NCBI GenBank assembly: GCA_025360685.1
Contig: JANYBR010000007.1
Coordinates: 1 to 11,366 of the forward strand
DNA from: Pseudomonadota bacterium
GTDB taxonomy: Bacteria; Pseudomonadota; Alphaproteobacteria; Micropepsales; Micropepsaceae
DNA: 11,366 bases
Direction: 5' to 3'
Part shown: piece after piece, positions 1-6,714 of the stretch
Position numbering within the stretch: the first letter of the stretch is position 1
How the letters are laid out: each line of letters begins with the position of its first letter
Program-made: the position numbers and the translations under genes
Notes under the pieces: model-generated
The model's database searches: none
Seen by the model: only the letters and a program-made list of their open reading frames with translations
What the model was told of the DNA's origin: nothing

Positions 1-122
1 GCCCCGGTCGTCACCGTGTCGCTCACCTGTGCAGACGACCACCGCCAGCACAACCAGCAGAGTGCTCGAAACAGCAATTTCAAGAGAGCTTCAACCGCGG
101 TTTGTTCAACGGAGATTTGATC

Positions 123-287
123 ATGTCCATAGGCCTCATACTCATTATCCTACTCATCATATTCCTGCTGGGCGGCTTTAGCGGCCGGTTCGGCGGCTAC
201 GGCTATGGCTACGGCCATGGCGGCATGGGCATCATCGGCACCATTCTGGTAGTGGTCGTTGTGTTGCTCCTGATGGGTCGGCTCTAG
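123..287 (+). CDS. DUF3309 family small membrane protein
   Basis: This 54-residue protein has the DUF3309 layout: an N-terminal hydrophobic helix (MSIGLILIILLIIFLLGG), a central Gly/Tyr/His-rich turn (GYGYGYGHGG), and a second hydrophobic helix ending in LLLMGRL. It is probably a small inner-membrane protein with two helices joined by a glycine-rich loop. The family has no established biochemical function. The ATG at 123 is preferred over the in-frame TTG at 102 because GGAG at 111-114 lies 8 nt upstream and the family begins with MS-[IL]-G. It stands alone and converges on the next gene. The family call is confident from composition and layout; the role is unknown. Confidence 0.82.
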   Translation: MSIGLILIILLIIFLLGGFSGRFGGYGYGYGHGGMGIIGTILVVVVVLLLMGRL

Positions 288-308
288 ATCGTACGCGATC
301 AAATCGAT

Positions 309-788
309 TCACTGATTGATCGGCGCCTTACTCTGCCAGAACTTTATTTCCAGCTCGAGCAGCTTGGTGAACTTCGGATCGTCGTTGCGCATCGTACGTT
401 CCTTGCCGTCGGCCAGGCTCACGACGGCGATGCGTATGACCTCTCCTTCGGGGTCGAGCACGAGATAAATCGCCCGCTTTTTTGTCTGCGTGAGCAAAGC
501 CGTCCGGCCGCCGATCCACATGAAGCTGCGTGCGATCCCGCCCGGGCTGTTGGCCGATTTCAACTTGAACGAGGCGCCGTCCGGACCGCACAGGATCAGG
601 AATTGGCCGCACGCATCAGGCGGCACGATTTTGTCTTCGCCGGTCTGACGGACCCAGTCGATCGTGCCGACTAGAGCCGCTGCCCGGTCCTGTGCTTCGT
701 CGGCCTGCGCCGCCGGCGCACCGGCTAAAGCGATGAGTGTCGCCAGCAGCAGAACGCCGGAGCGTGCGAAATTGGGCATCGTTCTCAT
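309..788 (-). CDS. Exported protein of unknown function
   Basis: I do not recognise this protein. It has a Sec signal peptide: basic N-terminus, hydrophobic core VLLLATLIALAGA, and a likely cleavage after AQA just before DEAQ. The mature part of about 130 residues has two Cys (DACGQF and LILCG) that could form a disulfide in the periplasm. It also has a beta-rich stretch (AIYLVLDPEGEVIRIAVVSLADGKE) and a C-terminal amphipathic segment (LLELEIKFWQSK). The start is uncertain. ATG at 788 gives 159 aa. ATG at 779 gives an ideal 26-residue signal peptide. TTG at 806 has the best Shine-Dalgarno (GGGAAGG, about 9 nt upstream). It is divergent from the PhzF gene and shares the gap of about 130-150 bp with it. 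Confidence 0.72.
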   Translation of the reverse strand: MRTMPNFARSGVLLLATLIALAGAPAAQADEAQDRAAALVGTIDWVRQTGEDKIVPPDACGQFLILCGPDGASFKLKSANSPGGIARSFMWIGGRTALLTQTKKRAIYLVLDPEGEVIRIAVVSLADGKERTMRNDDPKFTKLLELEIKFWQSKAPINQ

Positions 789-935
789 TCGCCCCAAGGC
801 CGGCAACGACGCTAGCCTTCCCGCTGACGTGGTTCAACGAGGCACACCACACGCACTATCCGGTATGCAACTTTGTGTGTTTTGGCGGCGGACCGGTTTA
901 CCCTAACGTTGGGCTGCTCTTAAGGTTGGCAGACA

Positions 936-1745
936 ATGAAGCTCAAGCTCTGGCAGGTGGATGCGTTTGCGGCCAAGCCGCTTGAGGGCAATCCCGCGGC
1001 GATCGTACCGCTCGAATCCTGGCTCGATGCGGAGCTGATGGCGAAAATCGCCAACGAGAACAACCTGCCCGAAACCGCATTCCTCGTGCGCACCCAAAAG
1101 GGGCACTACGATCTGCGCTGGTTCACGCCCGCGTCCGAAGTCGAATTGTGCGGCCACGCCACCCTGGCCAGCGCCTGGACGGTTTTCGAATTCCTCGACC
1201 CGGCTCTCAACCAGGTCGCGTTCAAGACGAAGTCCGGCATTTTGACGGTCGAACGTGGTGCCGACGGATATCACGTCATGTCCATGCCGTCGGAGGGCGT
1301 CTCCGACTTCGTCGTTCCCGGGCTTGCCAAGCAACTCGGCGAGGCACTCGAAGCCCGGCCTCCCGTGCTGACGCTCAAAGGCCGTTACATCCTGGCGGTC
1401 TGGAACAAGGCGAGCGATGTTCGCAAGCTGAACGGTCCGGGCGAAATAGCGCGCATTCTGCGCCTGCACGATGTCTGGGGCCTGATCGCCACGGCGCCCG
1501 GCGACGAAGACTATGATTTCGTCTCGCGCTTCTTCGCCCCCGACAAAGGCGTGCCCGAAGATCCGGTCACCGGCTCGGCGCATTGCGCCTTGACGCCCTA
1601 CTGGTCCAGGCGTCTCGGCAAGAAGACCATGAAGGCCAGACAGGTCAGTCCGCGCGGCGGCGATCTCATCTGCACGGACGCCGGCGAGCGCACGATCTTA
1701 TCCGGACCCTGCGCGCTCTACATGACCGGAGAGATCGAAGTCTAA
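936..1745 (+). CDS. PhzF family isomerase/epimerase
   Basis: This 269-residue protein is of usual length for the PhzF superfamily, which has the diaminopimelate-epimerase fold with two similar halves around the active site. Family signatures are in order: WQVDAFAAKPLEGNPAAIV at the N-terminus, LPETAFL with the presumed catalytic Glu46, SEVELCGHATLA with His74, and PEDPVTGSAHCALTPYW with Asp209 in the second half. In PhzF itself, equivalents of this Glu, His and Asp support acid-base isomerisation. No phenazine genes are nearby, so phenazine synthesis is not implied and the substrate is unknown. A cytosolic enzyme is likely, since no signal peptide is seen. ATG 936 is preceded by AAGG at 922-925. 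Its stop overlaps the stop of the opposing DUF3775 gene. Confidence 0.92.
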   Translation: MKLKLWQVDAFAAKPLEGNPAAIVPLESWLDAELMAKIANENNLPETAFLVRTQKGHYDLRWFTPASEVELCGHATLASAWTVFEFLDPALNQVAFKTKSGILTVERGADGYHVMSMPSEGVSDFVVPGLAKQLGEALEARPPVLTLKGRYILAVWNKASDVRKLNGPGEIARILRLHDVWGLIATAPGDEDYDFVSRFFAPDKGVPEDPVTGSAHCALTPYWSRRLGKKTMKARQVSPRGGDLICTDAGERTILSGPCALYMTGEIEV

Positions 1746-2179
1746 TTCGTCTCGTTTTCGTCGGAGATGCCTTCGCCGAACGCGTCGAGGCCTTCCTCGA
1801 GATAGTCGCCGAGCAACGGTAAAGACAACAAGTACCGCGCCGTGCGCTTGTTGTGCTCGCCGCGCGCCGTGTTGAGCGCATCCTTCCACTCTGAAATGTC
1901 ATATGTGCCGCGTCCCAGCCAGGCGAGCGCCACAAGCTCCATTTGCTCGTCTTCGTTCAAATCGTTGATCGCCGTGATCAGCTCGCGCCGCGCCTGGTCA
2001 CCCTGCTTGTCCTCCAACACATCGGCGCCGCCATCGTCAGTGGGGTTCGAGCCGGAATCGGGATCACTGTCTGCCTCCTTCGCGTCGAACTCGCGCGCCT
2101 TGACGATGATGAACGCGATCTTGTCTGTCGGCGTGATCAGCGTCGGAACTTCAACCTCTTCGGCCTTTGCGCGCGTCAT
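1742..2179 (-). CDS. DUF3775 domain-containing protein
   Basis: This 145-residue acidic protein carries the DUF3775 signature in its C-terminal half (roughly residues 65-135): INDLNEDEQMELVALAWLGRG, then EWKDAL, then RTARYLLSLPLLGDYLEEGL. The N-terminal third (VPTLITPTDKIAFIIVKAREFDAKE) leads into a low-complexity Asp/Ser/Gly linker (DSDPDSGSNPTDDGGAD) that is probably disordered. The function of the family is unknown. It has no signal peptide or membrane segment, so it is probably cytosolic. The start is preceded on its strand by GCGGGAGACGGAC, a usable ribosome site. It lies 83 bp downstream of the DUF3828 gene on the same strand, with no terminator seen between them, so co-transcription is possible. 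Confidence 0.85.
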   Translation of the reverse strand: MTRAKAEEVEVPTLITPTDKIAFIIVKAREFDAKEADSDPDSGSNPTDDGGADVLEDKQGDQARRELITAINDLNEDEQMELVALAWLGRGTYDISEWKDALNTARGEHNKRTARYLLSLPLLGDYLEEGLDAFGEGISDENETN

Positions 2180-2262
2180 GTCCGTCTCCCGCCTCGGCTG
2201 GCTTGGTGGAAACTAGGATGACCGCTGGATGGTTCCCTGTGCTTGACGTCGATCAACCCGGC

Positions 2263-2736
2263 TCAGGGCCTGCCGTCCCAGCCATATTTGAGGACCAGCG
2301 AAAGCACCCAAGGATCGCCCAGCATCGAACGGACATCGTCGAGTTTCCAGCCTTTGACTGTCTTTTCGAAGTAGAAATGGACCTCATTCGGCGTTTTCTC
2401 GTTCTTGAACTTGGCGACGACGATCTCGCGGCCCTTGCCATTTTCGACGTCGATCTTCGAGATCGTGACGCCACCGATCGTGCCGTCCTGACCGTTCATC
2501 CAGAAATCGAAATCGATGCGGCCGACTTCGCCATGCGCCTCCTTGGTGTCGAGAGCGAACAACGCGTCCAGACGAGGCGAGTAGATGTCGCTCGGCTCCG
2601 GCGTCTTTCCCACGACCGTGGCGTATTCCATCTTCACGAACTTGACCGGATCGTCGATCTTCGTTGCCGCCTGCGACGCGACAGGAACCCAGAGCGTTGC
2701 GGCCACTGCAAAGCAGCTAAGCAATCGATTACGCAT
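2263..2736 (-). CDS. DUF3828 domain-containing secreted protein
   Basis: This 157-residue protein begins with a signal peptide (MRNRLLSCFAVAATLWVPVASQA, likely cut before ATK). The mature part matches the DUF3828 pattern: DPVKFVKMEYA near the start, a GRIDFDFWMNGQDG core, and EVHFYFEKTVKGWKLDDVRS toward the C-terminus. The family is small, periplasmic and of unknown function. ATG 2736 is chosen because GGGGA lies 7 nt upstream and the signal peptide begins there. A longer reading from 3042 would run through the opposite strand of serC and is rejected. It is divergent from serC across about 120 bp, and that gap carries the serC promoter and leader. Confidence 0.86.
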   Translation of the reverse strand: MRNRLLSCFAVAATLWVPVASQAATKIDDPVKFVKMEYATVVGKTPEPSDIYSPRLDALFALDTKEAHGEVGRIDFDFWMNGQDGTIGGVTISKIDVENGKGREIVVAKFKNEKTPNEVHFYFEKTVKGWKLDDVRSMLGDPWVLSLVLKYGWDGRP

Positions 2737-2775
2737 GAAATTTCCCCAAAACTGGCGCACCGTGAGCGTACGGAA

Positions 2776-2804
2776 TTGACGAGGAACTGGCGAGTCACTA
2801 CATA
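2776..2804 (+). promoter_or_regulatory. Predicted sigma-70 promoter of serC-serA
   Basis: TTGACG at 2776-2781 and TACATA at 2799-2804 are separated by exactly 17 nt, a strong match to the housekeeping -35/-10 pattern. Transcription would begin near 2811, immediately before the first leader hairpin, giving about 47 nt of untranslated RNA before serC. No start site was measured; this is pattern matching supported by the fit with the leader. Confidence 0.6.
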
Positions 2805-2810
2805 GGACGC

Positions 2811-2860
2811 GGGCCACGCCTCCCCAACGAGGTGCGATCATTCTGAAAGGAATGAACATG
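2811..2860 (+). promoter_or_regulatory. serC leader RNA with Shine-Dalgarno hairpin
   Basis: Two hairpins are directly visible. The first pairs 2815-2822 with 2829-2836 (CCTC/GAGG at the tip, loop CCCAAC, one GU pair and one A-C mismatch lower down). The second pairs TCATTC (2838-2843) with GAATGA (2850-2855) around the loop TGAAAG, so the Shine-Dalgarno GAAAGG sits in the loop and the 3' side of the stem. A serC-associated RNA motif whose last stem overlaps the ribosome site has been reported in alphaproteobacteria from comparative genomics, and this sequence fits that description. Its ligand, if any, is not known to me. The likely role is translational control of serC. Confidence 0.68.
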
Positions 2861-4015
2861 ACCGGAATTTTACCGGCCGTGCGACCCGCACGGCCTTTTT
2901 TTTCGTCCGGACCCTGCGCCAAACGGCCGGGATGGACACCCGAAGCGCTGAATGGCGCATTGCTGGGGCGCTCGCATCGCTCCAAGCCGGGCAAAGCCAA
3001 GCTCAAGGACGCTATCGACCGCACTCGGGCGCTGCTCGGCATTCCTGCAGATCATCGCATCGGCATCGTGCCTGCTTCCGACACGGGCGCGGTGGAAATG
3101 GCGCTGTGGTCCCTGCTTGGCCCGCGGCCCGTCGATTGCTTCGCCTGGGAAAGCTTCGGCGAGGATTGGGTCACCGACACGATCAAGCAGCTCAAGATCA
3201 AGGACAGCCGTATTCTGAAGGCGGACTATGGTGCCCTGCCCGATCTCACCATGGCCGATCCCACCCACGACATCGTTTTTCTGTGGAACGGCACCACGAG
3301 TGGCGTGCGGGTTCCCGATGCCGACTGGATTTCAAAGGACCGCGCGGGCCTGACGATCTGCGACGCGACATCGGCCGCCTTCGCGATGGACCTGCCATGG
3401 GACAAACTCGATGTTGTCACCTTCTCCTGGCAGAAAGTGCTCGGCGGCGAGGCGGCGCACGGCATGCTCGTTCTTTCGCCGCGCGCCGTGGCGCGACTGG
3501 AAAGCTACACGCCGCCCTGGCCGATGCCGAAGATCTTCCGCATGACCAAGGGCGGCAAGATCGTCGATGGCATCTTCGAAGGCGAGACCATCAACACGCC
3601 ATCGATGCTGGCGCTCGAAGATTATCTCGATGCGCTGACCTGGGCCGAAGGCATCGGCGGGCTGAAAGCGTTGATCGCGCGCTCGCAGGCCAATCTCGGC
3701 GTGCTAGACCGCTGGGTGCGCGAATGCGGCTGGGCGGATTTCCTTGCCAACGAACAGGGGTCGCGCTCCAACACTTCGGTCTGCCTCAAGATCGTCGATC
3801 CCTGGTTCAAGGCGCTTGGCGAAGACGCACAGGCCGACGCAGCCAAGCAGATCGCGTCCTTGCTGGAGAAAGAAGGCGTCGCCTATGACGTGGCCGCTTA
3901 CCGCGCCGCACCGCCGGGCCTTCGCATCTGGTGCGGCGCGACGGTCGACAAATCCGATCTCGAAGCGCTGACGCCATGGCTCGACTGGGCCTGGGCGCAG
4001 GTGAAGAAAAGCTGA
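2858..4015 (+). CDS. serC: Phosphoserine aminotransferase
   Basis: SerC is a cytosolic PLP enzyme that transaminates 3-phosphohydroxypyruvate with glutamate to give phosphoserine, the second step of serine synthesis. The 385-residue protein is the alphaproteobacterial type, recognisable by PAVRPARPFFSSGPCAKRPG at the N-terminus, IPASDTGAVEMALWSLLG-like text (here IVPASDTGAVEMALW), CDATSAAFAMDLPW, and VTFSWQKVLGGEAAHGM. In the last of these, Lys193 should form the PLP aldimine. FEGETINTPSMLALEDYLDAL follows. ATG 2858 is preferred to ATG 2852: the Shine-Dalgarno GAAAGG (2845-2850) abuts 2852 but is about 7 nt from 2858. Codons 6-16 contain a perfect terminator-like hairpin. It is followed 67 nt later by serA, and the two surely form one operon. 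Confidence 0.96.
   Translation: MTGILPAVRPARPFFSSGPCAKRPGWTPEALNGALLGRSHRSKPGKAKLKDAIDRTRALLGIPADHRIGIVPASDTGAVEMALWSLLGPRPVDCFAWESFGEDWVTDTIKQLKIKDSRILKADYGALPDLTMADPTHDIVFLWNGTTSGVRVPDADWISKDRAGLTICDATSAAFAMDLPWDKLDVVTFSWQKVLGGEAAHGMLVLSPRAVARLESYTPPWPMPKIFRMTKGGKIVDGIFEGETINTPSMLALEDYLDALTWAEGIGGLKALIARSQANLGVLDRWVRECGWADFLANEQGSRSNTSVCLKIVDPWFKALGEDAQADAAKQIASLLEKEGVAYDVAAYRAAPPGLRIWCGATVDKSDLEALTPWLDWAWAQVKKS
2875..2903 (+). terminator. Intrinsic-terminator hairpin inside serC codons
   Basis: GGCCGTGCG (2875-2883), loop ACC (2884-2886) and CGCACGGCC (2887-2895) form a perfect 9-bp GC-rich stem, followed at once by eight Ts (2896-2903). This is the structure of a Rho-independent terminator, but it lies within codons 6-16 of serC. 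The Phe codons at the T-run are TTT TTT, while eight of the nine other Phe codons in serC are TTC, hinting at selection for the RNA. The CCTTT at 2894-2898 is also complementary to the Shine-Dalgarno AAAGG at 2846-2850. A weak competing hairpin (CCGG 2862-2865 with CCGG 2873-2876) shares its first two bases. Function as an attenuator is inferred. Confidence 0.6.
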
Positions 4016-4041
4016 TCCCTCTCCCCCGCCCTCTGCGGCAA

Positions 4042-4061
4042 CTCCCCCGTAACCCGGGGAG
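4042..4061 (+). promoter_or_regulatory. Hairpin in the serC-serA gap
   Basis: CTCCCC (4042-4047) pairs perfectly with GGGGAG (4056-4061) across an 8-nt loop, about 10 nt before the serA Shine-Dalgarno. No T-run follows, so it is not an intrinsic terminator. It may stabilise the mRNA or tune serA translation, or be chance in GC-rich sequence. Confidence 0.3.
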
Positions 4062-4082
4062 GAACTATCCGGAGCATTTGTC

Positions 4083-5660
4083 ATGCCCAAGGTTCTTATC
4101 GCCGACAAGCTTTCGCTGGCTGCGGTCGCCATCTTCAAAGAGCGCGGCGTCGAAGCCGACGTAAAGACCGGCCTCTCCAAGGAAGAACTGCTCAAGATCG
4201 TCGCTCAGTATGACGGCATCGCGATCCGCTCGGCGACCAAGATCACGGCCGACGTCATCAAGGCCGCGAAGAATCTCAAAGTCGTTGGCCGCGCCGGTAT
4301 CGGCGTCGACAACGTCGATATCCCGGCCGCCACCGCAGCGGGCGTGATCGTCATGAACACGCCGTTCGGCAATTCCATCACGACGGCCGAACACGCGATC
4401 TCGCTCATGCTGGCGTTGGCGCGCGAGCTTCCGGCCGCCAATGCGTCGACGCAGGCCGGCAAATGGGAAAAGAACCGTTTCATGGGCGTGGAGATCACCG
4501 GCAAAGTGCTGGGCCTGATCGGCGCCGGTAATATCGGCTCGATCGTCGCCGACCGCGCCAAGGGCCTGAAGATGCGCGTCATCGCCTACGATCCTTATCT
4601 GTCGGCGGAGCGGGCTGGCGACCTTGGCGTCGAAAAGGTTGAACTCAACGACCTGCTCGCCCGCGCCGATTTCATCACGCTTCACGTGCCGATGACGGCG
4701 GAGACCAAGAACATCATCTCAGCCGATGCCATCAACAAGATGAAGAAGGGCGCACGCATCATCAATTGCGCGCGTGGCGGATTGATCGACGAGAAGGCGC
4801 TCAAGGAGGCGCTCGATTCGGGTCATATCGCCGGCGCGGCCCTGGATGTGTTCGCGGAAGAACCCGCCAAGGAAAATGTCCTGTTCGGCAACGAGAAAGT
4901 TGTCGCGACTCCCCATCTCGGCGCCTCGACATCCGAAGCACAGGAAAACGTCGCGCTGCAGGTCGCCGAACAAATATCCGACTATCTTCTGACCGGCGCC
5001 ATCACCAATGCCCTCAACATGCCGTCGATCAGCGCCTCCGAGGCACAGAAAGTGCGCCCCTGGATCGACTTGGCGCAAAAGCTCGGCGCGTTCGCCGGAC
5101 AGTTGACGGACACGAGCCTGACGGCTGTTGAGATTCTCTACGAAGGCACCGCTGCAACCTTGAACACGCGTGCACTGACACAAGCCGCACTCGCCGGATT
5201 GCTCAAGCCGGCGCTCGCGGACGTCAACATGGTCAATGCGCCGATCGTCGCCAAGGAACGCGGCATCAAGGTGAGCGAAACGCGTCGCGACCAACAGGGC
5301 GTCTATGAAGGCTATATGCAGATCACCGTGACGGCCGAAGGCCTGAGGCGCAGCGTAGCCGGGACGGTCTTTTCCAATGGCAGGCCGCGCATCATCCAGA
5401 TCAAAAACATCGACCTGGACTCAGAATTCGCGCCGCACATGCTCTACGTCACCAACGAGGACAAGCCGGGCTTCATCGGCAAGCTCGGCACCTTGCTCGG
5501 CGAAGCGAAGGTCAACATCGCCAACTTCAATCTCGGCCGCAGCGGCCCGGGTCTGGACTCCATCGCACTGGTCGAGATCGATGGACCAATCAGCGAGAGC
5601 GTGCTCGGACAAATCCGAAAGCTGCCGCTGGTGAAACAGGCCAAGGCGCTCGCCTTCTGA
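4083..5660 (+). CDS. serA: D-3-phosphoglycerate dehydrogenase
   Basis: SerA oxidises 3-phosphoglycerate to 3-phosphohydroxypyruvate with NAD+, the committed step of serine synthesis, and its product feeds SerC. The 525-residue protein is the long form. An N-terminal substrate-binding half surrounds a Rossmann domain with LIGAGNIGS (Gly147, Gly149, Gly152), the Arg of NCARGG (Arg231), FAEEP, and the catalytic His in TPHLGAST (His278). After these come an intervening allosteric-type domain (about 320-450) and a C-terminal ACT domain starting near HMLYVTNEDKPGFIGKLGTLL. In other species the ACT domain binds serine for feedback inhibition. ATG 4083 has GGAG 8 nt upstream. It follows serC in the same operon, and no promoter of its own is evident. 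Confidence 0.97.
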   Translation: MPKVLIADKLSLAAVAIFKERGVEADVKTGLSKEELLKIVAQYDGIAIRSATKITADVIKAAKNLKVVGRAGIGVDNVDIPAATAAGVIVMNTPFGNSITTAEHAISLMLALARELPAANASTQAGKWEKNRFMGVEITGKVLGLIGAGNIGSIVADRAKGLKMRVIAYDPYLSAERAGDLGVEKVELNDLLARADFITLHVPMTAETKNIISADAINKMKKGARIINCARGGLIDEKALKEALDSGHIAGAALDVFAEEPAKENVLFGNEKVVATPHLGASTSEAQENVALQVAEQISDYLLTGAITNALNMPSISASEAQKVRPWIDLAQKLGAFAGQLTDTSLTAVEILYEGTAATLNTRALTQAALAGLLKPALADVNMVNAPIVAKERGIKVSETRRDQQGVYEGYMQITVTAEGLRRSVAGTVFSNGRPRIIQIKNIDLDSEFAPHMLYVTNEDKPGFIGKLGTLLGEAKVNIANFNLGRSGPGLDSIALVEIDGPISESVLGQIRKLPLVKQAKALAF

Positions 5661-5663
5661 ATG

Positions 5664-5715
5664 CCCTTGCAATCGTCTTGCGCCTTACCCACGTTTGAGG
5701 AAGAACGAGCAAGGG
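5664..5715 (+). repeat. Inverted repeat flanking the serA-methyltransferase gap
   Basis: CCCTTGC (5664-5670) is the exact reverse complement of GCAAGGG (5709-5715), with 38 nt between. The downstream arm overlaps the Shine-Dalgarno AAGGGGG of the next gene, so pairing in the mRNA could hide that ribosome site. Seven paired bases across a long loop is marginal, so this may be chance. Confidence 0.3.
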
Positions 5716-5722
5716 GGTGGCC

Positions 5723-6328
5723 ATGTGGCCAGAAGACGCGATTTACCTTCCCTGGGACATCTGGCTCGTCACCTGGATTGCCGCTGCCTTGTGGGCAAAT
5801 CGGACGCTCCGGCGACCTGGCGGTCTGCGTGAGTGGCCGTACCGCATCCTTGAATATGGCGGTTTCGCAGTTCTGCTCGGCGCATTCAGCGAAACATCCG
5901 ACGACTTTCGCCGTGGTGTTGTAGATGCCAATCCGCTTGCTCAGCGCTATTGGGCGCTGCCGCCCAATGTCGGCTGGATCATGGTGGGGCTTGCGGTGAG
6001 CGGTTTTCTGTTCTGCTGGTGGGCGCGACTCCATCTTGGGCGCCTGTGGTCAGGACGCGTCACGCGCAAGGAAGGCCATCACGTCGTCAACACCGGACCG
6101 TACGCGATCGTCCGCCATCCGATCTACACCGGCATCATCCTCGCCTCAGTCGCAACGATGGCCGAAAAAGGCTCCGGCTACGCCCTGCTCGGTACGGCGA
6201 TGATCGTGCTCGGCTACTGGCTGAAAGCCCGTCTCGAGGAACGCATCCTGCGCGCGGAATTGGGCGCGCAGTTTTATGACGACTACGCGCGCAAGACCGC
6301 AATGCTCATTCCGTTCGTGAGAGTCTAG
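5723..6328 (+). CDS. Isoprenylcysteine carboxyl methyltransferase (ICMT)-like membrane protein
   Basis: This 201-residue polytopic membrane protein has hydrophobic segments near residues 8-26, 45-57, 87-105 and 134-168. The C-terminal half carries the ICMT/phospholipid-methyltransferase signature: VNTGPYAIVRHPIYTG (Arg131-His132-Pro133), then RLEERIL (Glu172, Glu173), and a tail of type FYDDYARKTAMLIPFV. In the family these bind S-adenosylmethionine at the membrane face. Bacteria lack classical prenylated CaaX proteins, so the substrate is unknown. ATG 5723 is chosen because AAGGGGG at 5711-5717 is its ribosome site; a GTG at 5717 overlaps that site. It lies 62 nt after serA and may be read through from it, without an obvious metabolic link. 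Its stop overlaps that of the opposing gene. Confidence 0.86.
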   Translation: MWPEDAIYLPWDIWLVTWIAAALWANRTLRRPGGLREWPYRILEYGGFAVLLGAFSETSDDFRRGVVDANPLAQRYWALPPNVGWIMVGLAVSGFLFCWWARLHLGRLWSGRVTRKEGHHVVNTGPYAIVRHPIYTGIILASVATMAEKGSGYALLGTAMIVLGYWLKARLEERILRAELGAQFYDDYARKTAMLIPFVRV

Positions 6329-6615
6329 ATCGCGTCGACAATCTGAACGTCCGGCCGGCCGGCCATGGACGGGCCCATCTTGGCGCCGGCGGCACGGAAC
6401 TGATCCGACTTGCCGTGCACCTCGAGCGCGGCTTGATCGGCATAGAGTTCCAGGACGACATAGGTCGTCGGATCGGTCCGCGATTTGCAGAATTGGTAGA
6501 CCTTATTGCCCGGCTCGACGGCGCGCACCACGGCCATCAATTCCTTAGCCGCCGCTTCAAACGCCTCGTTGGTACCCGGCTTGATCTTCATCGTCGCCAC
6601 TATGCCAATCGCCAT
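6325..6615 (-). CDS. ABM-domain (putative quinol) monooxygenase
   Basis: This 96-residue protein matches the antibiotic biosynthesis monooxygenase (ABM) domain, a dimeric ferredoxin-like fold of about 95 residues. Signs are the opening beta strand IGIVATMKIKPG, a helix EAFEAAAKELMAVVRAVEPG, YQFCKSRTDPTTYVVLELYAD, and the AALEVHGKSDQFRAAG segment with the His common at the active site. Relatives include YgiN-type quinol monooxygenases and cofactor-free oxygenases, and the substrate here cannot be told. ATG 6615 has a strong GGAGG 5 nt upstream; a TTG at 6642 has no comparable ribosome site. It is divergent from sensor kinase 1 and shares a dyad motif with the other divergent pair in the window. 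Confidence 0.88.
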   Translation of the reverse strand: MAIGIVATMKIKPGTNEAFEAAAKELMAVVRAVEPGNKVYQFCKSRTDPTTYVVLELYADQAALEVHGKSDQFRAAGAKMGPSMAGRPDVQIVDAI

Positions 6616-6643
6616 GTTTTCCTCCGTTTTTGCCAGTCCCAAA

Positions 6644-6661
6644 CGTAAACGGTCGGTTACC
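6644..6661. promoter_or_regulatory. Candidate operator between ABM gene and kinase 1
   Basis: CGTAAACGGTCGGTTACC has dyad symmetry (GTAAaCggtcGgTTAC). It lies 28 nt upstream of the ABM start and 82 nt upstream of the kinase 1 start. A related 18-mer sits at 9007-9024 in the other divergent gap, identical at 14 of 18 positions including both ends. A weak minus-strand promoter (TTGCGA 6670-6665, 17 nt, TACGTT 6647-6642) would be overlapped by it, as for a repressor. The size and symmetry would suit a TetR-like regulator, but that is a guess. Confidence 0.4.
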
Positions 6662-6714
6662 GGTTCGCAAAGCTTCTTTAGCCCGATTTAACCCACCCAG
6701 TTGCACAGTGTCGG

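Noticed and set aside
93..102. AACCGCGGTT palindrome 20 bp upstream of the DUF3309 gene
   Set aside because: It is a ten-base self-complementary sequence with no second copy found, expected by chance at this GC content.
1..122. Possible 5' end of a minus-strand exported protein at the left edge
   Set aside because: Hydrophobic text can be read in one reverse frame, but there is no ATG or GTG start with a ribosome site and too little sequence to judge.
287..321. Palindromes GATCG-TACG-CGATC (287-300) and GATCAA...TTGATC (297-321) between convergent stops, as a bidirectional terminator
   Set aside because: Stems are only 5-6 bp, mutually exclusive, and no T-run follows on either strand.
936..1745. 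Calling the PhzF gene a phenazine biosynthesis gene
   Set aside because: Family membership is clear, but no other phenazine gene is present and most PhzF relatives act elsewhere.
2737..3042. N-terminal extension of the DUF3828 protein to 3042
   Set aside because: The extension lies antisense to serC and its leader, while the signal peptide and a good ribosome site begin at 2736.
6350..6363. CCGGCCGGCCGGCC tandem palindrome
   Set aside because: It is explained by Gly-Arg-Pro codons in the ABM gene (AGRPD region), with no further copies or symmetry outside the coding need.
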